A stretch of DNA of 64,000 nucleotides from Flavobacterium succinicans LMG 10402. Lineage in GTDB: Bacteria > Bacteroidota > Bacteroidia > Flavobacteriales > Flavobacteriaceae. Below the pieces are notes generated by a model. The model made no database searches and had not been told where the DNA came from. It was given only the letters and a program-made list of their open reading frames with translations. The stretch spans positions 34,852 to 98,851 of the forward strand of contig NZ_JATV01000014.1 in the NCBI RefSeq assembly GCF_000611675.1, read 5' to 3'. A program made the position numbers and the translations under genes. Every line of letters begins with the position of its first letter. The stretch's first letter is position 1. Positions 56,050 through 63,115 of this stretch are shown here, piece after piece.

Positions 56050-58548
56050 TCAAAATCCTAAATTCAAAATAAAGCTAATTTTTACCGCAATATTGTCTTG
56101 AAATTTTGGCAATTGATTCGGGCCATATCGGTAAAAACCACTCAAGCCTAAACCATTAAAAATCTGATTCAATTCAATACCCGATTCAAAAAAACCGTCG
56201 CGTAAGGTTTTATAATCAATACCCACATGTTGCTCTGGTTTTTCCATGTCGCCCCATCCCATTCGGCTCACCAATACCAACACTGGCTTCACTTTTTTCA
56301 AGATAGGAATCCGATTGAATTGATGTTTGAATTGAAAATAAGCAAACTTACTGGAGAAAAATTCGTTAAAAAACATGGTTTCAAAACTGTTTTTTCCGCC
56401 AAAAGTAATCCGTTGAAAAATGGTTTCTTTATTCAAGTTATTGGGCGAGGTGTTATACAAATGTGTCAAAGGTAAATCGCCCACTACGTAACCGGTTTCA
56501 AAAAGCAAACTTGTTTTTTGGCCATTCAAATAGTTTTTTTGATACTCGGTTCTAAAGTCGATTTTGCTAAATTCAAAATCATTATTGCCTACATTGGGTA
56601 ACGATTTGGTAAATTGAAACGTAAATTTTGGATATCGTTTTTCGGTTTCAATTCTTCCGGTCGGCGTTTGCATATAGTCGCTAAACGGATTCCATCGCAA
56701 CGAAACCATGGCTGTAGTCAAATTGTATTTTGTGAATAATTTTTCATTTAAATTATAAACATAATCAAAACGCGGTTCCACAAAAGTGTTGGAAATTTCC
56801 CAGATACTCTCCGTTTTGGGGATAAATTTGGTTTCTACACTTGTTTTCCAAGTTTGATAATGGTAAAAAGTACTAATGTTTATGGGTCTTGGGTCGTATA
56901 TTTTAAAACCACGTTTATCAACAGCCCATGCAGTACTGGCGATTTCTCGCACATCATCAGTAAACGAAATGCCCCACCAAGTATTCGAAAACTTATTGAT
57001 TCTGCTGCCAATACCTAAACTGTATTTAAAAGTTCCGTCTTTAGTTCCGTATGCGCTATACCCTTCAATTTTCCATTTTTTTGAAAAGCGATCATTGGTA
57101 ATACCACCAACACCTAAGCGAAAACCTTCATAGTTGTTGTAACTCACAAACTTTCTTAAATCAAAATCAATGATACTGATGGGTACATACCCATTAATGA
57201 TTTTTCTGCCAAACAGTAGTTTGTTTTCAATTCCGTTTTTGATAGAGATACTATCCACCGCGCTATAGGTTTTTTGGCTGCGTAGGTCAAGGGGCTCCTT
57301 GCGGTAGGTTTGCCAAAACGATTCTGGCGGGTTAATGGCGTTGGTCTCGACTTCAATCGCAATGGATGGCTGTTTTATAACGACCACTTTGTCAAATTGA
57401 ATGTCAAAATAGTAGCTTTTGGATCGTAAATAACTGATGTCTGTAGCCTCTTTTTTTCTGGGCATAAACGAGACTTCTTCGGCACCATCAAATTGTATGG
57501 TGCCACCTAGAATCTTAATATCATTTTCATTTTTTCCTTTTACAATTTGAAAGGTTTTGGTGATAGGAAACCAAATTTTCTCTTTCGGAAAATACGCAAA
57601 CTCATGAGTACTGCTAATGTCTAAAACTCCTTTGATGCGCATAATGGCTTTGGCAATACCATAGGAATTGGTATCAATATATAGTACGCCTTCTAAGCCT
57701 GAAGCGTTTTTCTTTTTTTTGTTTTTGAAATAAATCATGTAGGTACTCCTGCCATCTATGGTTACCGAATCGAGTAGTTTGTAGTGGTAATGCTCTGTTG
57801 CATCATCGGCTATGGGGCTATTGTATTTGGTTTCAAACAATTCGTATTTGGCATCATACATCGAAAAGGAATGTAAATTAAAAGCAATAATCTCGTAAAT
57901 AGGTTGTTTGAAACCTGACATTTTGGTGCCCAATATAACTTCTTTCAAATGAGTATTTTGGTGCTGAAAAAAGGACACTTTCTCCGTTTGAAATAAATGT
58001 TGCTTACTGATGATTTCTTTGAACTTATAATTTGAAGAATCTATTTTTATTAGCTCTTTACCGTAGGTTTTTTCAACAAAAATCGAATCAATTTTTCCGT
58101 TGATGGAGTCAGGATTGGCGGTAACTAAGAGTTTGTTATAGGATTTGAAGGAATAGCTTTTGTTTTTTTTTCTTGGGTTGTTGTTGTTTTTATTTGCAAT
58201 CGCCTGCTGAATAATGCGCAATGCGTCATTGTCATTTGGAATGATGACTTCATTCAAGTCATTGGATTTTTCTTCTAGTACAATCCCGTAAAACGTTTTG
58301 TTGGGGATGATGTTTTGTTGAATAGGAGCGTAGCCAATATACGAGACGATAAAATCCGTGATGGGATTGGCACTTGTGAGCAGAAACTTCCCGTCAACAT
58401 CCGAGACGGTTTGTACTCCCGTGTTACTGGTAATGCTCGCAAAAGGCAAGGGTTGATTGGTCTTCGCGTCTTTCACCAAACCATTCCATTGGAATTGCGC
58501 TTGCCCAGAGAACGTAAAAAGTAGCAACAACCAACTCAATTGCTTCAT
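56050..58548 (-). CDS. DUF5686 outer-membrane protein (second paralogue)
   Basis: The ATG at 58548 (MKQLSWLLLLFTFSGQAQ) gives a signal peptide; the longer frame begins at TTG. It has 832 residues: CarboxypepD_reg-like domain at ~20-95 (WNGLVKDAKTNQPLPFASI), then a region with IDTNSYGIAKAIMRIKG, then a beta-barrel ending NIAVKISFILNLGF. The architecture and length match the protein at 28585-31086, but sequence identity looks low. Function is unknown. Confidence 0.9.
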   Translation of the reverse strand: MKQLSWLLLLFTFSGQAQFQWNGLVKDAKTNQPLPFASITSNTGVQTVSDVDGKFLLTSANPITDFIVSYIGYAPIQQNIIPNKTFYGIVLEEKSNDLNEVIIPNDNDALRIIQQAIANKNNNNPRKKNKSYSFKSYNKLLVTANPDSINGKIDSIFVEKTYGKELIKIDSSNYKFKEIISKQHLFQTEKVSFFQHQNTHLKEVILGTKMSGFKQPIYEIIAFNLHSFSMYDAKYELFETKYNSPIADDATEHYHYKLLDSVTIDGRSTYMIYFKNKKKKNASGLEGVLYIDTNSYGIAKAIMRIKGVLDISSTHEFAYFPKEKIWFPITKTFQIVKGKNENDIKILGGTIQFDGAEEVSFMPRKKEATDISYLRSKSYYFDIQFDKVVVIKQPSIAIEVETNAINPPESFWQTYRKEPLDLRSQKTYSAVDSISIKNGIENKLLFGRKIINGYVPISIIDFDLRKFVSYNNYEGFRLGVGGITNDRFSKKWKIEGYSAYGTKDGTFKYSLGIGSRINKFSNTWWGISFTDDVREIASTAWAVDKRGFKIYDPRPINISTFYHYQTWKTSVETKFIPKTESIWEISNTFVEPRFDYVYNLNEKLFTKYNLTTAMVSLRWNPFSDYMQTPTGRIETEKRYPKFTFQFTKSLPNVGNNDFEFSKIDFRTEYQKNYLNGQKTSLLFETGYVVGDLPLTHLYNTSPNNLNKETIFQRITFGGKNSFETMFFNEFFSSKFAYFQFKHQFNRIPILKKVKPVLVLVSRMGWGDMEKPEQHVGIDYKTLRDGFFESGIELNQIFNGLGLSGFYRYGPNQLPKFQDNIAVKISFILNLGF

Positions 58549-58602
58549 AAAAGTGTATTTTGAACCCAAGCGATTTTTGTATTAGATTGACAAAAATAGC
58601 AT

Positions 58603-58644
58603 AAAAAAACCGTCTCCAATAGATTCTGGAGACGGTTTCGTTGA
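58603..58644 (-). terminator. Terminator 1 of the cassette array (42-bp duplicate)
   Basis: The 9-bp stem CCGTCTCCA/TGGAGACGG is followed by seven T on the minus strand. The 42 bases are identical to 60824-60865. Confidence 0.9.
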
Positions 58645-58665
58645 GTTGATTTATATTTTTTAAAA

Positions 58666-58942
58666 TTATGAATAGATATAATCTCCCATAACTCTAACTA
58701 TTATCCACTTGCCCTTTTCTTTTTTCATAATTACAACTTTTGAAGACGATGAGCCCTGTTTTTCTCTTACTCTATTCAAAACCCCAGTTCCCAAGGGAAT
58801 TATTCGTGGATAAAATAAAAATTCCAAAAAACTAAAAGTACAGACTAAACGCACTGTTTTGTAATTACAGAATACACTTTGTAATAAACTATCAAACGGA
58901 AGGATTCGTGCGGTAGTTGGGTTTATACACTTAATCGTAAAT
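58666..58942 (-). pseudogene. Gene remnant at the end of the cassette array
   Basis: An open frame of ~91 codons ends at 58666 with an end like a folded domain (SSSSKVVIMKKEKGKWIIVR then VMGDYIYS). It has no convincing start: the first in-frame candidate is a GTG at 58854, and upstream the frame runs to a stop at 58942-58944, overlapping the end of the 130-aa partner gene. It may be the 3' part of a further lost cassette partner. No family is recognised; it could also be non-coding. Confidence 0.4.
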
Positions 58943-59323
58943 TACTTCAGCTGGATTTACACGAATATATTCAGTTTTATTATTGGTTTTTTTAACTAAA
59001 AACACAACATAATCTCTAAAAAAAAGAATAAGTTTATAATTATTTAATTTTTGTTTTTTGTTTTCATCATAAAACTTAGGGGTGCGTATAATTTTTTTAA
59101 GACAAAGTATTTCTTTCGGGTTTAAATCAGTAACTTTTTCAACCTCATTAAAGAAAAAGATTTCGTCACTGTTACTGTCTTTAAGTAAATACTCTTTAGG
59201 GGCGTATTTTGATTCATAAACATACTTATTGTCATATTTAAAATAAAGTGTATCTTTTTCTTTTTCCTGTGCTTTTAAACTCACGAAAAAGAAAGATAAT
59301 AGGACTAGAAAAATTGTTTTCAT
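58931..59323 (-). CDS. Small secreted partner protein, cassette D
   Basis: This 130-residue protein has a signal peptide (MKTIFLVLLSFFFVSLKAQ), then KDTLYFKYDNKYVYESKY, FFFNEVEKV, ICSLKK-like ILCLKKIIRTPKFYDENKK and FFRDYVVFLVKKTNNKTEYI. It is clearly paralogous to the protein at 62647-63039, which follows another cassette. It starts 21 bp after the stop of the metalloprotease-like lipoprotein gene. A periplasmic or surface inhibitor/immunity-type partner is one hypothesis; nothing in the sequence proves it. Confidence 0.82.
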   Translation of the reverse strand: MKTIFLVLLSFFFVSLKAQEKEKDTLYFKYDNKYVYESKYAPKEYLLKDSNSDEIFFFNEVEKVTDLNPKEILCLKKIIRTPKFYDENKKQKLNNYKLILFFRDYVVFLVKKTNNKTEYIRVNPAEVIYD

Positions 59324-59344
59324 AACTAGTAAGTTTTTATAAAA

Positions 59345-60688
59345 TTAGTCTGGACACGTAACTGTTTTGCTTAAAAGAGGAACTCTTTTAGCAAGTGCTT
59401 CTATTGCTGCTTTTTTTTCTGCAGATAAATCTGTCCAAGATTTAACATTGCTTTCTTTTAGTCCGCTCCAAGCCAGAGCCTCATAAAAGACATCACTAGG
59501 TGTTTCTCCAAAATAGTTGGTGTATTTATTATAATCATCGGTGAGTACATCTCTATGAAACGCTTTTAGTGCTTCTTTCATGCTATCAATGTATAAAGCT
59601 CCCATAGCTCCGTGTTGATTTCCATATGCTTCATATGTAATTTTAAAATCCAAACTTTCTGCTAATGTGCCTGTTGTTGTGTTTAGCTTTCTGAAAATAT
59701 CGGCATGAATGTATTCATGTAATATGGTTCTTGCGACATCTAAAGTTGCATGCTCATTTGTTCTTGTTGTGCTGATTTCAATTGTGATTAAATTACTTCC
59801 CTCGATATACTTCGTATTTCCGTTAACTTCTTCAGTAATTCCATTTTTATCAACGATTATCTTGTCCTTAGAAACAATTTTAATGTTAAATTCTGAATTT
59901 CCTTTAAAATTAGCTAATAAATTTTTCACAAAAGAAGTGCCATTTTTGTCTAACAAATCATTGAGACACTTTTCTTTTCCAGTAAGTTCAACAATAATCT
60001 GGTCATCTAAAACACAATTTCCATATTCATCTTGAATATATCCAGAGCCACAAATTATTTCTTCACTACCACCACCGCCACCAGTGATTTCCCAAATCAA
60101 CTCATTATTAGGTGCTGTTGGTGATGGAGGAGTAAATTCAAGTATAATGATATAGCCTGATGGTTTTTTGTAATTATTCTTTATGATTACTTCATTTAAT
60201 TCTTCTATTGCGATGACATCTTTTGAAGGAAATAGTTTGTTAGTTTTAGTTCCAGTGGTTGGAGCTAATTCTACATCATATTCATTATTTTTTAATCGGT
60301 AGGCTCTAATGAAATCGCCATTCAATTTCGTCATAAGAATAATACCTGTAAAACTACTTTTTGTAGAAGATGCATCTGGGTATTCGTTATAGAGAATGGT
60401 TTCAATGGAGTTTTCTACTTTTAGTAATAACGCACGCGTTCTTTGTTTTTTAGCTTTAGTGAATACCGGTACCACTGTTAGCAATTCTGATGTATTGATT
60501 AGCTTTTCTTGAGTTATTTTGTTGAAGTCAAAGATTAAAGCAGTGTTTTTGCTATTAATTCCCAAAGTCGTATCATACTTTTTTAGGAATTGGATGGCTT
60601 CTTTTTTGGTAACGGTTTTAATGACAGCATTATTTTCTAGTACAGATTCTTCAGTAGAGCAACTTTGAATACATCCTATAAATAGCAT
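59345..60688 (-). CDS. Zincin-like (HEYIH) lipoprotein, cassette D, apparently phase-off
   Basis: The 447-residue frame begins at an ATG within the hydrophobic core of a signal sequence (MLFIGCIQSC, lipobox Cys then STEES). The natural start is probably the ATG at 60741, currently out of frame because of five AAAC units (60718-60737). Residues ~25-200 are a flavobacterial lipoprotein-type region (ITQEKLINTSELLTVVPVFT). A Gly-rich linker leads to a conserved junction CGSGYIQDEYGNC, then a domain with the candidate zinc motif HEYIH at 324-328 and a possible third ligand His359 in GNQHGAMG. Acidic residues after the Cys suggest surface export. Function is unknown; a secreted protease or toxin is plausible. 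Confidence 0.78.
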   Translation of the reverse strand: MLFIGCIQSCSTEESVLENNAVIKTVTKKEAIQFLKKYDTTLGINSKNTALIFDFNKITQEKLINTSELLTVVPVFTKAKKQRTRALLLKVENSIETILYNEYPDASSTKSSFTGIILMTKLNGDFIRAYRLKNNEYDVELAPTTGTKTNKLFPSKDVIAIEELNEVIIKNNYKKPSGYIIILEFTPPSPTAPNNELIWEITGGGGGSEEIICGSGYIQDEYGNCVLDDQIIVELTGKEKCLNDLLDKNGTSFVKNLLANFKGNSEFNIKIVSKDKIIVDKNGITEEVNGNTKYIEGSNLITIEISTTRTNEHATLDVARTILHEYIHADIFRKLNTTTGTLAESLDFKITYEAYGNQHGAMGALYIDSMKEALKAFHRDVLTDDYNKYTNYFGETPSDVFYEALAWSGLKESNVKSWTDLSAEKKAAIEALAKRVPLLSKTVTCPD

Positions 60689-60717
60689 TACAAGAAGTCT
60701 TAGAACACTGATTTTTA

Positions 60718-60737
60718 GTTTGTTTGTTTGTTTGTTT
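60718..60737 (-). repeat. (AAAC)5 simple repeat directly after a start codon
   Basis: On the minus strand ATG (60741-60739) is followed by A and five AAAC units, then TAAAAATC. With five units the frame stops at codon 9 (60717-60715). With six or three units the ATG joins the lipoprotein frame as MKTNKQTNKLKISVLRL and on into the lipobox. Confidence 0.85.
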
Positions 60738-60823
60738 TCATAAAATGGTTGTTAGTTAATGGTTTATAAAAATAGGTATTCCTTATCAATTCACAATACC
60801 CACATTTAGTGATTTTTAAGCAC

Positions 60824-60865
60824 AAAAAAACCGTCTCCAATAGATTCTGGAGACGGTTTCGTTGA
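60824..60865 (-). terminator. Terminator 2 of the cassette array (42-bp duplicate)
   Basis: This is the same 42 bases as 58603-58644, including stem, loop, T-run and nine flanking bases. It separates cassette D from the upstream stub. Confidence 0.9.
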
Positions 60866-61104
60866 TGTTTGTTGTGAAAGTTAAGTTGTGCGTTAGTTGA
60901 GGCTTTTACATCTGGAGGTAAATTATCCCAAGCAATTGTAGTTACATTTTTGTCAAGTTTACCCAAACCTACCCACGCTACAGCTTCATAGGTAGATAGG
61001 GGAAGACGATTATTATCAAATTGTTGTATCACATCAGCAATTGTACTTCTGTAATGGTTTGCCATCATTTCATGATTCCAAGTTGGCTTATCTGAGGAAA
61101 TCCA
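60866..61104 (-). pseudogene. C-terminal stub of a zincin-cassette protein
   Basis: It is in frame immediately after the TAG stop of the gene at 61105 and reads PTWNHEMMANHYRSTIADVI and STYEAVAWVGLGKLDKN. This matches the C-terminal part of the paralogue at 61655 (MQHKQMAAHYRTTISDYLKEF region and YASLAWEGLKG). The HExxH part and N-terminus are missing. Its own stop is lost, and the frame continues through the terminator to 60715, so only the homologous part is annotated. Confidence 0.75.
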
Positions 61105-61566
61105 CTATTCGTATATAATCAAATTCATTTCCCATAAATTATATTCTCTTTTTTCTAATTTTTCTACAAAGAAAATAGTATATGGGTATTTACTCCATAC
61201 ATTTTTCTTGTTTTTGCTAACATCTTGTATGCTATTCAGCTTCAAGCCCTTTAAACTATTTAATTTTTGCGGGGGATTGTTTGCTCTAAATTCATAGTAA
61301 TTTATAATGTTTGGTTCAGGGTTTACTTGAATTATATCATTTTTAGATTTTATTTTTGTTTCTTTATTATTAAACCCCTCTTTTCTTTTATCATATTTTA
61401 GTATTTTTATGTTTGCATAAACATTATTTTTATTTTTTTCTAAAATAAATAATTGTTCATTTTGAATACTATCAATCATAACAAAGATAGATTTGTTATT
61501 TAGTTGTTGACAATTCATTTTGATACTTGAGCTTAAAATTATTAGGTAGATAAACAAATTTTTCAT
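61105..61566 (-). CDS. Small secreted partner protein, cassette B
   Basis: The ATG at 61566 (MKNLFIYLIILSSSIKMNCQ) gives a 153-residue protein with a signal peptide; the longer frame overlaps the upstream cassette gene. The rest is Lys/Asn-rich (KNKNNVYANIKILKYDKRK), with IPYTIFF-like KYPYTIFFVEKLEKREYN near the end. It is not an obvious relative of the 130-aa partners by sequence, but it has the same position, size class and export signal. The product is unknown. Its TAG is followed in frame by the stub of another cassette. Confidence 0.72.
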   Translation of the reverse strand: MKNLFIYLIILSSSIKMNCQQLNNKSIFVMIDSIQNEQLFILEKNKNNVYANIKILKYDKRKEGFNNKETKIKSKNDIIQVNPEPNIINYYEFRANNPPQKLNSLKGLKLNSIQDVSKNKKNVWSKYPYTIFFVEKLEKREYNLWEMNLIIYE

Positions 61567-61654
61567 ATGTATGTTGTTTTTTAATAAATTGATAATCAGA
61601 AAATTATATTCTTTTGTGTCTAATTGCACAAACATGTTTTTGTTAATTTCATAT

Positions 61655-62467
61655 TTAATTACAATCTTCACTACCAGCTTGTTCAAAATTAGCTATAATT
61701 ACGTTTATTGCATTTTTTTCTGAAAGGGGTAACAAATTCCAAGAAGTTGTTCCTTTTAATCCTTCCCATGCTAAAGAGGCATATATACTTTCTGAAAGAC
61801 CAGGTTGAAACTCTTTAAGGTAATCACTTATTGTAGTTCTATAGTGCGCTGCCATTTGTTTGTGTTGCATTCCATTAATACCGAAACGACTATAATAATC
61901 ATAAATACCAAGATAGTCTCCGTTTGACAATTTTTGATTCCATTCATCTATAGTTAAACCATTTAAGTCTCCTCCATTTTCTAAAATAGATAATATTTTT
62001 CTAAACATTTCAGCATGAATAGTTTCATGAATCAATGTTCTCGCAATTGATAAATTTGGCCTAGATAAGTTGTTATCATTAACTTCAATAGTTATTAAAT
62101 AATTCAAAGGAGGATGAGTTGTAGCGTTAATATTATTTGGAAGGGAAGTAGTATTAATGAATTTCAAGTGACTTACAGGGAATTCTCCGTCAAATTTTTG
62201 TATAGCATTTTTAAATCCAGAATTTGAATTCATTAATTTATCATAAATACATTTTACTTTTCCAGTAAGTTCAACAATAATCTGATCATCTACAACACAA
62301 TTTCCATATTCATCCTGAATATATCCAGGGCCACAACTTACAGGTTCGCCACCACCTCCGTCACCAGGGGGCACCTGTTCTGGTTGGCTAGAGCCAGAAC
62401 ATTCACACCACGTATATAACAGCGTTTCTTCTCCTGTTTCACCATCGATTGAGAACATGTCCCCCAT
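61655..62467 (-). pseudogene. 5'-truncated zincin-like cassette protein B
   Basis: The frame is open from an ATG created at the edge of the inverted-repeat element (62467) and lacks signal peptide and N-terminal region. It retains the linker (GDGGGGEPVSCG), the junction GYIQDEYGNCVVDDQIIVEL, the candidate zinc motif IHETIHAEMF, the MQHKQMAAHY segment and a C-terminus EQAGSEDCN. It is a paralogue of 59345-60688 and 63116-64000 but with a diverged C-terminal domain. It could be silent sequence that donates its C-terminus by recombination, or simply a dead copy. Confidence 0.75.
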
Positions 62468-62631
62468 TCCCGCACGAAAAATGTCATTTAGTTAAGAAAA
62501 AAAACTTCTCGATTTTGTCTTTCCCAGGGACGAGGAATCTCATTAGTTTCTCACATTATTAGATTTCTCCCGCTGGTTGAAATGACAAAAAATCCCTTAA
62601 CCTAATGACATTTTTCGTGCGGGAATGGGGG
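62461..62631. mobile_element. 171-bp MITE-like element with 36-bp terminal inverted repeats
   Basis: The left end CCCCCATTCCCGCACGAAAA (continuing ATGTCATTTAGTTAAG) and the right end, read on the opposite strand, CCCCCATTCCCGCACGAAAA (continuing ATGTCATTAGGTTAAG) agree at 34 of 36 positions. The centre contains further degenerate complementarity (ACGAGGAATCTC / AGATTTCTCCCG). No ORF and no target duplication are visible. It interrupts the 5' part of cassette gene B. Confidence 0.85.
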
Positions 62632-62646
62632 TAAAATTTAATAGGG

Positions 62647-63039
62647 TTATTCAATTTCAATACCTGATTCTACATGAATATATTTTACGCTTTTATTAAT
62701 CTTTTTTACTAAAAACACCACGTAATTACTAAAAAATACGGCAAGTTTTTCATCCTCCAGTTTTTTCTTTTTATCGTAAAATTCCGATGAATGTATGAAT
62801 TTTTTGAGGGATAGAATTTTTTTTGGCTTTAGATTGTTTTTTACTTCAACTTCTTTAAAGAAAAAAGATCCTTTACTGCCTCCACTACTATCATCCAGAT
62901 ACAAATGATTTGGAATTTCAACATATTTATTTATATATTTATTATCATAGTTAAAATAGAGGGTGTCTTTTGGTTTTTCTTGAGCATTTAAAATAGGGGT
63001 TAAAAATAAAAGGAATAGAAGGAAAATAGCTGTTTTCAT
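62647..63039 (-). CDS. Small secreted partner protein, cassette A
   Basis: This 130-residue protein has a signal peptide (MKTAIFLLFLLFLTPILNAQ), then KDTLYFNYDNKYINKYVE, FFFKEVEVKNNLKPKKIL, LKKFIHSSEFYDKKKK and FFSNYVVFLVKKINKSVKYI. It is clearly homologous to the partner at 58931-59323, with the same order of motifs and the same length, but many substitutions. It is placed 76 bp after the stop of cassette A. Coevolution with its cassette partner is the obvious hypothesis (inhibitor or immunity). Confidence 0.82.
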   Translation of the reverse strand: MKTAIFLLFLLFLTPILNAQEKPKDTLYFNYDNKYINKYVEIPNHLYLDDSSGGSKGSFFFKEVEVKNNLKPKKILSLKKFIHSSEFYDKKKKLEDEKLAVFFSNYVVFLVKKINKSVKYIHVESGIEIE

Positions 63040-63115
63040 ATTTAAAGTTGTTTAGGCTCCAATCTAAATTATATATTGAAATTTCAACACATAATTTAGG
63101 ATTGTAACTTTTTAA

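Noticed and set aside
58603..58644. Terminator hairpin counted as a member of the dispersed repeat family
   Set aside because: It lacks the AGCCC head and GGAAATAGCTCCT tail and ends in a T-run; it is an ordinary terminator that happens to be duplicated.
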